The position numbers and the translations under genes are program-made. Positions 8,246-16,188 of a stretch of DNA of 64,000 nt are shown piece after piece; positions within the stretch are counted from its first letter, which is position 1; the number at the start of each line of letters is the position of its first letter. Source of the DNA: MED-G105 sp965263305 (GTDB lineage: Bacteria > Pseudomonadota > Alphaproteobacteria > Caulobacterales > Parvularculaceae); NCBI GenBank assembly GCA_965263305.1, contig OZ253666.1:558001-622000 (forward strand). Direction: 5' to 3'. A model generated the notes under the pieces. It was not told the DNA's origin, did not search any database, and saw only the letters and a list, made by a program, of their open reading frames with translations.

Positions 8246-9301
8246 ATGCAAGCCCCAGCGCCTCGCCCGAGCGACCCCCATCTCCCCGCCGATCATCCAC
8301 CTGTCGCCCCCGCAAAGATCGGCGTATTAATTGTCAATCTCGGCACGCCGGAGGAAGCGACCGCGCCATCTGTGCGGCGCTATTTGCGGGAGTTCCTGAG
8401 CGACGAGCGGATTGTTGATTACCCCCGCATCTTTTGGTTGCCCCTGTTGCACGGCGTCATTTTGAATACCCGGCCCGCTAAGACCGCGCGCGCCTATGCC
8501 TCGATTTGGCGCGAGGCGGAAAACGAATCACCCCTTCGCTATTTTACTCGAAACGCCAGCCGAAACTTACAAACGGCCCTGGGCGATGACATCCGCGTCG
8601 ATTGGGCGATGCGATATGGCGCGCCAGCGATTAGCGATCGCATCCAGGCGTTAAAATCCGAAGGGGTGGAGCGCCTGCTTGTCGTTCCGCTTTATCCACA
8701 ATATTCCGCGACAACGACCGCGAGCGTTCATGATGAGGTTTTTGACGCCCTCAAAGCCATGCGCTGGCAACCCGCCTTGCGACTCGCCCCCGCTTTTCAC
8801 GACGACGCGGCCTATATAAAAGGCCTGGCGGAGACGACCCGAAACGCTCTTGCGGATCTCGATTTTGAGCCTGAGCGTATTCTCCTGTCGTTCCATGGCA
8901 TCCCCAAGCGCCTTTTTGAGGCAGGCGATCCCTATCATTGCCATTGCGCGAAAACGGCTCGGCTGTTGCGCGAGGAAATGCGCTGGAGCGACACGTTCGC
9001 CCCCCTCACCTTCCAATCGCGTTTCGGCCCGGAAGAATGGCTGAAACCGGCGACCGATGCGGCGATCGAAGAGATGGCGGCGCAAGGAGTAAAAAAAATC
9101 GCAGTCCTAACGCCCGGCTTTGTCGCCGATTGTATTGAGACCCTTGAAGAAATCGGCATTGCCGGGGAAGAGGCGTTTCAGGCCGCCGGCGGTGAGCGCC
9201 TTAGTGCCTTGCCTTGCCTCAACGACTCGCCAAGCATGACCCATCTGCTAGAAACGCTAACAATGCGGGAGCTTGCCGGATGGGCGCCCCTGGGTGGGTA
9301 A
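8246..9301 (+). CDS. hemH: Ferrochelatase
   Basis: Ferrochelatase inserts Fe2+ into protoporphyrin IX, the last step of protoheme synthesis, at the inner face of the cytoplasmic membrane. The 351-residue protein has the N-terminal KIGVLIVNLGTPEE, the catalytic-histidine motif LSFHGIPKR near residue 214, a CHCAKTAR cluster close after it, and LTFQSRFGPEEWLKP near 254. The motif TPGFVADCIETLEEI with its acidic residues is also complete. A proline-rich leader of about 20 residues precedes the conserved core. The 290 bases upstream carry no other gene and should hold its promoter. Confidence 0.95.
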   Translation: MQAPAPRPSDPHLPADHPPVAPAKIGVLIVNLGTPEEATAPSVRRYLREFLSDERIVDYPRIFWLPLLHGVILNTRPAKTARAYASIWREAENESPLRYFTRNASRNLQTALGDDIRVDWAMRYGAPAISDRIQALKSEGVERLLVVPLYPQYSATTTASVHDEVFDALKAMRWQPALRLAPAFHDDAAYIKGLAETTRNALADLDFEPERILLSFHGIPKRLFEAGDPYHCHCAKTARLLREEMRWSDTFAPLTFQSRFGPEEWLKPATDAAIEEMAAQGVKKIAVLTPGFVADCIETLEEIGIAGEEAFQAAGGERLSALPCLNDSPSMTHLLETLTMRELAGWAPLGG

Positions 9302-9363
9302 CCGAGGAATTGCCAGAGCTTCCGCTGGGACGATAAAGCACAACACCGCGAGGGATCTTTTCC

Positions 9364-10155
9364 ATGGAACTTCTCAGCACCCCTGAATTCTGGGGCAGCC
9401 TATTGACGCTCACCTTTTTGGAGGTGGTGCTCGGCATCGATAATCTTCTTTTTGTGTCCATCGCCGTCAGCAAGCTGGCTGGGCCGCAACAAGAAAGAGC
9501 ACGCCGCATTGGCATCTGGGGCGCCATGGCCCTTCGCATTCTCATGCTGGGCGCGATATTTTGGATCATCCGGCTCGACGCCGCCCCTATTTTCCATCTG
9601 CCAGATTTCGTCGTTTCGATTTTCGCCCATGGTGATGAACACGCCAAAGAAGCGATCAGCGGCATCACGATAAAAGACCTCATCCTGCTTGGCGGCGGGC
9701 TCTTCCTCCTTTGGAAAGGCACCCAGGAAATTCACTCCGCGGTCGAAGGGACAGGGCATGAATCGGAAAAGGCGGCGGAAACGTTTACGGCTGTCGTGAT
9801 CCAGCTCTTCATCATCAACACCGTATTCTCCCTCGACAGCGTCATCACCGCCGTCGGCATGACGGATATTTTAAGCGTCATGATCATCGCTATCGTGTTG
9901 TCGACCATTGTAATGGCGGTCGCCGCCAATCCCTTGGGCGCTTTTATCGACCGACACCCCACCACGAAAATGCTGGCGCTCTCCTTCATTTTGTTGGTCG
10001 GGGTCGCGCTTGTCGCCGACGGCGCTGGATTCCATATCCCTCGTGGATATCTCTATTTCGCCATCGCCTTCTCTCTCTTTGTGGAAGTGCTGAACATCCG
10101 CGCGCGCCGAAAAACCGATGGTAAAAACGCCCCGGTTCATACGGCGGCGCATTAA
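9364..10155 (+). CDS. TerC family integral membrane protein
   Basis: TerC-family proteins are multi-spanning inner-membrane proteins; studied members export metal ions such as Mn2+. The family signatures are LEVVLGIDN near residue 19 and SLDSVITAVGM near residue 157, each carrying acidic residues inside a membrane helix, arranged as an internal duplication. About seven hydrophobic segments are visible and the length (263) is normal for the short YkoY/YgaP-like TerC group. The protein ends with a basic tail after a last helix. It lies 62 bases after hemH on the same strand and could be co-transcribed, which would fit metal homeostasis. Confidence 0.88.
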   Translation: MELLSTPEFWGSLLTLTFLEVVLGIDNLLFVSIAVSKLAGPQQERARRIGIWGAMALRILMLGAIFWIIRLDAAPIFHLPDFVVSIFAHGDEHAKEAISGITIKDLILLGGGLFLLWKGTQEIHSAVEGTGHESEKAAETFTAVVIQLFIINTVFSLDSVITAVGMTDILSVMIIAIVLSTIVMAVAANPLGAFIDRHPTTKMLALSFILLVGVALVADGAGFHIPRGYLYFAIAFSLFVEVLNIRARRKTDGKNAPVHTAAH

Positions 10156-10210
10156 TTTGGCGCCTGGTCTCCTAAACAATGGGCCGGGAAGGGATGAATG
10201 AGGCCTGATC

Positions 10211-11116
10211 GTGAAGGTATTCTACTCAGATCAGTTTGACCTCGCTCTTCCCCCCGGCCACCGTTTTCCGGGACGCAAATATGGAATGCTCCGCCGGGCT
10301 CTTCTCGACGAAGGCGTTTTGGGGTCGGCGCAACTTCATCCATCGCCGTCGGCCAGCCGCGAGGAATTGTTGCGCGCCCATGATGGTGACTACATCGACG
10401 CAATAGAAGATGGGTCGATCGACCCATCGGCGATGCGGCGCATTGGCTTTCCCTGGTCACCCCATATTCCTCGCCGCGCCAACGCCACCATGGGCGGGGC
10501 CATCGCTGCCGCGCGCCACGCCCTAAACGATGGGATCGCGGGTCAACTGGCTGGCGGCACCCATCATGCCCATCGAGCCTTTGGGTCGGGATATTGCGTG
10601 TTTAATGATTTCGCCGTCGCCGGTTTAACAATGCTGGACGAAGGCCTTGTTGACCGCATCGCCATCATCGACCTCGATGTTCATCAGGGTGACGGGAACG
10701 CGGCGATCCTAGCGTCAGACCCGCGGATTTTCATCTTTTCCATCCATGGGGAGAAGAACTTTCCATTTCGCAAGGTCCCCTCTGATCTTGATATCGCGCT
10801 GCCTGATGGGGTCCAAGATGAGGCTTATCTCGACGCTCTTACTGAGCATTTGCCATCGGTCTGGGCGTTCAATCCTGATCTCATTCTCTTCCAAGCGGGT
10901 GTCGATCCCTTGGCGGTGGACAAGCTAGGCCGAATGGCGCTTACCCATGAAGGCCTGATGGCGCGAGATAAGATGGTGTTGTCGCAGGCCAAGGCGCGCG
11001 GCATCCCCGTTTCCATGGCAATCGGCGGCGGGTATGCCGATCCGATCAGCGCAACTGTGACGGCCTATGTGAACACTTATCGGGTGGCCGCCGATCTGTA
11101 CGGACTTTCGCGATGA
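10211..11116 (+). CDS. Histone-deacetylase-like amidohydrolase
   Basis: This belongs to the arginase/deacetylase fold family of Zn-dependent deacetylases (class II HDAC, AcuC, acetylpolyamine amidohydrolase). The His-His pair is in GGTHHAHRAFG near residue 115, the metal ligands in IDLDVHQGDGNA near 155 and the third ligand Asp in FQAGVDPLA near 232. The start is GTG at 10211 with a GAGG site upstream. The last four bases overlap the ATG of the phosphatase gene that follows (ATGA), so the two products are made together. The bacterial substrate (acetyl-lysine protein, acetoin-related or acylated polyamine) cannot be told from sequence. Confidence 0.9.
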   Translation: MKVFYSDQFDLALPPGHRFPGRKYGMLRRALLDEGVLGSAQLHPSPSASREELLRAHDGDYIDAIEDGSIDPSAMRRIGFPWSPHIPRRANATMGGAIAAARHALNDGIAGQLAGGTHHAHRAFGSGYCVFNDFAVAGLTMLDEGLVDRIAIIDLDVHQGDGNAAILASDPRIFIFSIHGEKNFPFRKVPSDLDIALPDGVQDEAYLDALTEHLPSVWAFNPDLILFQAGVDPLAVDKLGRMALTHEGLMARDKMVLSQAKARGIPVSMAIGGGYADPISATVTAYVNTYRVAADLYGLSR

Positions 11117-11679
11117 AGAGCGTCGATCTTTTGCTGTTGCGCCATGCGAAATCCAGTTGGGATGATCCCGATCTTTCAGACTTCGACCGCCCACTGAACA
11201 AACGCGGCCGTCACGATGCGCCACGCATTGGTGCTGAGATTGCGCGCCGCAACCTCATGCCGGATTTCGTCCTTTGCTCCTCCGCCCAGCGAACGCGAGA
11301 GACGTTTAAGCGCCTTACCCCATCCCTGCCCGGCAAACCAAAGCGGTCGTTCGTTGACGACCTCTATCTTGCCGATGAGGAAGCCATCCTTGGGGCCATT
11401 GCGACCCTACTGTCGAAAACCAACAGCCCCCGTGTGATGGTTATCGGCCATAATCCGGGTCTTGAAGATCTAGCGGAATTGATCGCGGACCCCGCTTTTT
11501 CCCGTCAACAAGATTTGTCTACGATGAAGGACAAATTTCCAACCGCAGCCCTCGCGGTGTTTCGGGCGCCCCTTGATCACATCGCAAGCTCGGCGGCGTT
11601 ATCGTCAGTGGAAAACTGGCGCCATCGCGCGCGGCTATTGCACTTTATTCGCCCCCGGGATTTAGCGAATGGTGGGTAA
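11113..11679 (+). CDS. SixA-like histidine phosphatase
   Basis: A small histidine-acid-phosphatase superfamily member. The catalytic RHG-type motif is LLRHAKSSWDD at residues 7-17, followed by FDRPLNKRGRHDAP with the second arginine; the later histidine lies in VIGHNPGLEDL near residue 117. This layout is that of the SixA subgroup, whose E. coli member acts on phosphohistidine proteins. The protein is 188 residues, slightly longer than SixA. The gene is translationally coupled to the preceding deacetylase gene through an ATGA overlap. The physiological target is unknown. Confidence 0.87.
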   Translation: MKSVDLLLLRHAKSSWDDPDLSDFDRPLNKRGRHDAPRIGAEIARRNLMPDFVLCSSAQRTRETFKRLTPSLPGKPKRSFVDDLYLADEEAILGAIATLLSKTNSPRVMVIGHNPGLEDLAELIADPAFSRQQDLSTMKDKFPTAALAVFRAPLDHIASSAALSSVENWRHRARLLHFIRPRDLANGG

Positions 11680-11811
11680 CAATCACTAGTTAATACAAAT
11701 TTGAATTAAATTATTCGACCCACCTTCCCTTTTAATATTGATAGTTGTTATAGTTTTTACTTTGGAGCGCTTGGATTTGCCGAACGCCCGCGCCATGAAG
11801 GGGGGCGTCTC

Positions 11812-12768
11812 ATGAGAAATAAATCACTTCCACAACAAGTCACAATTGCTGCGTTTTGCGCCTTTGCAATCGCGGGGAGCCTGCCAGTGGCGCAGGCTTT
11901 CGCATCGGAACCAGCGCCAACGCTGACCTATCGACCTGCCTCCGGAGAAGATCTCAGCGAAGAAGATCTCGCCTCCTATAACGAGTTCTTGGCTGGGCTT
12001 TCACCGTTGCAAGGCGCAATTGAGCTCACCAAAGCCAATGCGGTTATCGACGTTCCGGCGTCGCATTATTTTCTCGAGACGGAAGCGGCGCGAAATGTTC
12101 TTGAAAACGCTTGGGGTAACCCGCCTGATCCTGATGTTCTAGGCATGATTTTTCCAGCCTCCTTCACGCCGATCGATGACGGCGCCTGGGGCGCCATCGT
12201 CTATTACCGCAATGACGGCTATGTCAGCGACGAGGATGCTGCCAAAATTGACTACGACGAGATGATGCGGGACTTTAAAAAGGGCCAAGTCGATAGCAAT
12301 GAATGGCGTACGCAGAACGGCTATGATCCAATTGATATCGTCGGGTGGGCCGAACGCCCTCATTATGATGCGGATACCAACAAACTGTATTGGGCGCGTG
12401 AATTGAAATTTGGCGACGCCGAGATTAACACCCTCAACTACGACATCAGGGTTTTGGGGCGTCGCGGCGCACTGACGATGTCATTCGTCGCTAATATGGA
12501 TGCGCTTGATGATGTGCGCCGCAATGCGCCGACTTTCTTGCAAATGGCGTCATTTAATCCAGGCGCAACCTATGCTGAGTATCAGCCTGGCGTTGATAAA
12601 AAAGCCGCCTATGGCATTGCGGGCCTCATTGGCGGGGCGGCGCTGGCGAAGAAGACAGGCCTCCTAGCGGCGATCCTGTTATTCGGCAAAAAATTCATTG
12701 TTTTGATCGTCGCCGGCATCATTGGCCTATTTGGCGCCGCCAGGAAAATGTTGACGGGCAAGAGCTAA
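11812..12768 (+). CDS. DUF2167 domain-containing exported/membrane protein
   Basis: The 318-residue protein starts with a signal peptide (hydrophobic core about residues 10-30, AQAFA before the likely cleavage point). The body matches DUF2167: SPLQGAIEL, the DVPASHYFLE motif near residue 83 and GWAERPHYD near 180. Near the C-terminus are a Gly/Ala-rich helix and a strongly hydrophobic helix (about residues 285-310) ending in a basic tail, so the protein is probably anchored in the inner membrane with a periplasmic body. A GGGGGGCGT ribosome-binding site precedes the ATG. The 130 bases upstream are strongly A+T-rich and probably contain the promoter. A strong terminator follows. The family has no established function. 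Confidence 0.85.
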   Translation: MRNKSLPQQVTIAAFCAFAIAGSLPVAQAFASEPAPTLTYRPASGEDLSEEDLASYNEFLAGLSPLQGAIELTKANAVIDVPASHYFLETEAARNVLENAWGNPPDPDVLGMIFPASFTPIDDGAWGAIVYYRNDGYVSDEDAAKIDYDEMMRDFKKGQVDSNEWRTQNGYDPIDIVGWAERPHYDADTNKLYWARELKFGDAEINTLNYDIRVLGRRGALTMSFVANMDALDDVRRNAPTFLQMASFNPGATYAEYQPGVDKKAAYGIAGLIGGAALAKKTGLLAAILLFGKKFIVLIVAGIIGLFGAARKMLTGKS

Positions 12769-12809
12769 CTGACGCTGGTTTAGCGCCCTCGCAAAATTCA
12801 AACACTCTT

Positions 12810-12846
12810 TTCAACCCCGGCATATTCGCCGGGGTTGAATGTTTTC
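12810..12846 (+). terminator. Intrinsic terminator after the DUF2167 gene
   Basis: TTCAACCCCGGC (12810-12821) and GCCGGGGTTGAA (12828-12839) form a perfect 12-bp GC-rich stem with a 6-base loop, followed by TGTTTT. It lies 41 bases after the DUF2167 stop. Confidence 0.85.
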
Positions 12847-12979
12847 GGCCAGCACGCTTCTAGCCATACGCATTCCTCTAGCGATAAAAATGCGCGTTCC
12901 TATAATTTTGATGCGATATCCCCTGGCCCTTTAAAACCACCTAATGTTAATTGTGCGAGCGCAATATGGAGGTTGGGGC

Positions 12980-15112
12980 GTGTCAAATTTCTTCGATAAA
13001 CTGCTTGGCGGTGTCAAAAAAACAGCCGGCGTCACGCCGTCTCAGCCGGGCGCCGAGTCAGCCGATTCCACGACCGTGTCGGCGTCGCCCTCAGCATCTG
13101 CCGGCGCCACAGATAAGGCGTCTGCGAGCGCCTTGACCTGGCATAAAGTGGCCGAACCGAATTCATTGCCGGAAGGGCGCGTGACCACGGTGACTGCCGG
13201 CGCCAAGACCTTAGCGCTCGTTCATTTTGATGGTCAGTACGCCGCAATGGATAATCGATGCCCTCACCAGGGCGGCCCCCTGGGCGAGGGATCTATTGAA
13301 ATAGGCGTCGAGAACGAGAACGGCGAAAAGCAATGCTGGCTACGTTGCCCATGGCATGGATGGGACTTCGATCCCCTCACCGGTAAACCGCCAGGCGGTC
13401 ACGAGGACACGGGCCAGGAGATGTTTCCCGTCGAGGCGCGCGCGGATGGGATTTATGTGGGCGTCCCGCCGGAGCCCGCGCATGAACGCACATCAACCGA
13501 TGTAATTGCAGAGACCTTTGTGAACTGGGGCGTCAAAACCGTCTTCGGCATGGTGGGGCACTCAAACCTCGGGCTTGCAGATGCCTTTCGACGCCGCGAA
13601 GAGGCGGGTGAAATGACCTATTTCGGCATCCGCCACGAGGGCGCGGCGTCGTTCGCCGCCTCGGGCTATGCGAAATTATCGGGTAAGCCCGCCGCCTGTC
13701 TTTCCATCGCGGGGCCTGGCGCCACGAATCTCATGACAGGCTTATGGGATGCGAAAGTTGACCGTGCACCGATTATCGCCTGCCCCGGTCAAGTCCAGAC
13801 CCAAGTCTTCTCTCCGTTTGCGTTCCAAGATATCGACCTATCGAGCGCCTTTGCCCCCGTCGCGGCGTTTAACCAACTTGTCCTCCACGCCAGCAACTAC
13901 GCTGAGATCGCAAACCTTGCCGTTAAAACCGCCATCGTTGAGCGCGATGTCTCTGTCCTCATCTTCCCAGATGACGCCCAGACGTTGCCCGCCGGCGCCA
14001 CACCAGCAGGGGTGCCCCAGGGCCGCATTGTAACGCCCCGTATGGCGCCGCCTAATGACGTCCTCGATGGGGCGAGCAAACAGCTTCGACAAGCAAAGCG
14101 CCCCATCATTATCGTGGGCTACGGCGCCCGGGACGCCATGCCGGCCGTCATCGATCTGGCGGAGTATCTGCAATGCCCCGTCCTGACGACGTTCAAAGGC
14201 AAAGGGCAAATTCCTGACAGCCACCCCCATGCCGGCGGCGTCCTTGGCCGGTCCGGCACCCCGATCGCCTCCTGGTTCATGAACGAATGCGATCTGATCA
14301 TCGCCATCGGCGCATCGTTCTCGCACCACACCGGTATTGAACCGACGAAGCCCATCATGCAGATCGACTTTGACCGCATGCATCTTGGCAAAGGCCATAA
14401 GGTGGATTTCCCCATTTGGGGCGAAATCAATGAAACATTGACCCTATTGAAAAACGGCCGCACTGGCCGCCCGCAAGCGATCGACCAACGCCCCGAAATT
14501 CGCCAACGATGGTCAATCTGGCGCGCAGAAAAAGCAAGTCGCCAACAGGATAACCGCGGTAAAGGCATCAACGCCGCCGCGTTGTTCGAGGCGATGACAC
14601 GCCTCGTCCCCGCAAACGCGGTGATGCCCGTTGATGTTGGCAATAATACCTATTCCTTTGGTCGATATTTTGAACCGACGGGTCAACGCATCCTGATGTC
14701 AGGCTATCTTGGGTCTATCGGCTTCGGTTTTCCCGCCGCCATGGGCGCCTGGGCGGCGACGCAAGATTTCGATGAATATGCAGGCCGCAAGGTCGTTTCT
14801 ATTTCTGGCGATGGCGGATTTGGTCAGTATGCGATGGAATTCACCACCGCCGTTCATTATAATATGGATATTTGCCATATCATCATGAACAACTGCGAGC
14901 TTGGAAAAATCTCCAAAGAACAACGCGCCGGCGAATGGCCGGTTTGGCAGACGAGCCTGACAAACCCAAATTTTGCTGACTTCGCCGTCTCCTGCGGCGG
15001 CATGGGGTTGCGCGTCAGCGATAGCGCGGACCTTGATGACGTCCTCAAGCGCGCCATCGCCCATAAAGGACCCGCTCTCGTGGAAGTGATGACCGACGCT
15101 GAACTGGTCTGA
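12980..15112 (+). CDS. Rieske [2Fe-2S] domain fused to a ThDP-dependent pyruvate-oxidase/ALS-like enzyme
   Basis: Two enzyme modules are joined in 710 residues. Residues 1-50 are a low-complexity Ala/Ser/Thr linker. Residues 53-165 form a Rieske ferredoxin-type domain with complete cluster ligands: Cys94-x-His96 and Cys123-x2-His126. Residues 170-710 form a three-domain thiamine-diphosphate enzyme of the acetolactate synthase/pyruvate oxidase type: a catalytic-Glu segment in IRHEGAASFAASGYAK, GPGATNLMTGL, and the ThDP motif beginning GDGGFGQYAMEF and ending in NN. I use GTG 12980 as start because GGAGG stands 7 bases upstream; the in-frame ATG at 12944 has no such site. The fusion suggests that electrons pass between the Rieske cluster and the ThDP-bound intermediate. 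Substrate unknown. A GST-like gene follows. Confidence 0.88.
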   Translation: MSNFFDKLLGGVKKTAGVTPSQPGAESADSTTVSASPSASAGATDKASASALTWHKVAEPNSLPEGRVTTVTAGAKTLALVHFDGQYAAMDNRCPHQGGPLGEGSIEIGVENENGEKQCWLRCPWHGWDFDPLTGKPPGGHEDTGQEMFPVEARADGIYVGVPPEPAHERTSTDVIAETFVNWGVKTVFGMVGHSNLGLADAFRRREEAGEMTYFGIRHEGAASFAASGYAKLSGKPAACLSIAGPGATNLMTGLWDAKVDRAPIIACPGQVQTQVFSPFAFQDIDLSSAFAPVAAFNQLVLHASNYAEIANLAVKTAIVERDVSVLIFPDDAQTLPAGATPAGVPQGRIVTPRMAPPNDVLDGASKQLRQAKRPIIIVGYGARDAMPAVIDLAEYLQCPVLTTFKGKGQIPDSHPHAGGVLGRSGTPIASWFMNECDLIIAIGASFSHHTGIEPTKPIMQIDFDRMHLGKGHKVDFPIWGEINETLTLLKNGRTGRPQAIDQRPEIRQRWSIWRAEKASRQQDNRGKGINAAALFEAMTRLVPANAVMPVDVGNNTYSFGRYFEPTGQRILMSGYLGSIGFGFPAAMGAWAATQDFDEYAGRKVVSISGDGGFGQYAMEFTTAVHYNMDICHIIMNNCELGKISKEQRAGEWPVWQTSLTNPNFADFAVSCGGMGLRVSDSADLDDVLKRAIAHKGPALVEVMTDAELV

Positions 15113-15202
15113 TCAGCGCGGGGGTTGTAATCCTCGCGCGCCGACCAATTTTAGGGCGATCATTTTATCTATCCACTCAGCAATTTACGGAAGGCGCTTC
15201 TT

Positions 15203-16087
15203 ATGTCTGAGGCCTATACCCCGCCGAAAGTCTGGAAATGGGATGAAGAAAGCGGCGGTCGTTTCGCCAGCATCAACCGCCCCATTGCCGGCGCAACCCA
15301 CGATAAAGACCTGCCCGTCGGCAAACACCCGTTACAGCTTTATTCCCTCGCCACGCCCAACGGCGTGAAAGCAACCGTGATGTTGGAGGAGCTGTTGGAA
15401 GCTGGCGTTAAAGAAGCAGAATACGACGCCTGGATCATCAACATCTTAGAAGGGGATCAGTTCGGATCAGGTTTTGTCGCCGTCAATCCGAACTCAAAAA
15501 TACCTGCGTTGATGGATCATTCAACTCCAACGCCGACCCGCGTTTTTGAATCCGCCTCCATTGTTCTCTATCTCGCGGAAAAATTCGGCAAGTTCCTGCC
15601 GACGGACCCGGCCCTGCGCGCGGAATGCCTTTCATGGGTGTTTTGGCAGATGGGGTCAGCGCCTTATCTCGGCGGCGGCTTCGGCCATTTTTACGCCTAT
15701 GCGCCTGAAAAATTTGAGTATCCCATCAATCGTTTCACCATGGAGGTGAAACGCCAATTAGACCTCCTGGACCGTCACTTGGCGGATCATCAGTATATTT
15801 GCGGGGATGAGTATACGATCGCGGATATCTCGATTGCCCCGTGGTATGGCGCGACGGCAAAAGGCCTTATGTATGACGCCGCAGAATTTCTTGATGTGAC
15901 TAGTTATAAACACCTTAATCGGTGGGCGGATGAGTTCTTTGACCGTCCGGCCGTGAAGCGTGGCCGCATGGTGAACCGCGCCTGGGGCGAGCCGGCAGAG
16001 CAGCTGCGCGAGCGCCACGACGCCAGTGATTTCGAAACGAAAACTTGGGATAAAATCGGCGACGATAACGATAAACCTCTCGTTTAG
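15203..16087 (+). CDS. YghU-like glutathione S-transferase family protein
   Basis: The 294-residue protein matches the YghU/YfcG (nu-class-like) glutathione transferases, which act as disulfide-bond reductases with bound glutathione. Typical of YghU are the long N-terminal extension (YTPPKVWKWDEESGG) and the thioredoxin-like domain with LYSLATPNGVKATVMLEE near residue 48, the VNPNSKIPALMDHS cis-proline region near 95 and ESASIVLYLAEKFG near 115. The helical C-terminal domain contains WVFWQMGSAPYLGGGFGHF and YTIADISIAPW. It lies 90 bases after the Rieske/ThDP enzyme on the same strand; a functional link is possible but not shown by the sequence. Confidence 0.9.
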   Translation: MSEAYTPPKVWKWDEESGGRFASINRPIAGATHDKDLPVGKHPLQLYSLATPNGVKATVMLEELLEAGVKEAEYDAWIINILEGDQFGSGFVAVNPNSKIPALMDHSTPTPTRVFESASIVLYLAEKFGKFLPTDPALRAECLSWVFWQMGSAPYLGGGFGHFYAYAPEKFEYPINRFTMEVKRQLDLLDRHLADHQYICGDEYTIADISIAPWYGATAKGLMYDAAEFLDVTSYKHLNRWADEFFDRPAVKRGRMVNRAWGEPAEQLRERHDASDFETKTWDKIGDDNDKPLV

Positions 16088-16162
16088 GGCGCGACTTCTA
16101 CCAGATCTAAATCATCGGTGACTGTCTCTTTTTTTGCGAAAGGGCCCTGCCCAAGGTACGGT

Positions 16163-16182
16163 CTCCTCAATTATTTGAGGAG
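16163..16182 (+). promoter_or_regulatory. Hairpin covering the ribosome-binding site of the NRAMP-like gene
   Basis: CTCCTCAA (16163-16170) and TTGAGGAG (16175-16182) form a perfect 8-bp stem with loop TTAT. The right arm contains GGAGG, the only good Shine-Dalgarno sequence ahead of the transporter gene, so the stem would hide it from ribosomes. No T-run follows, which argues against a terminator. Confidence 0.6.
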
Positions 16183-16188
16183 GCCGTT

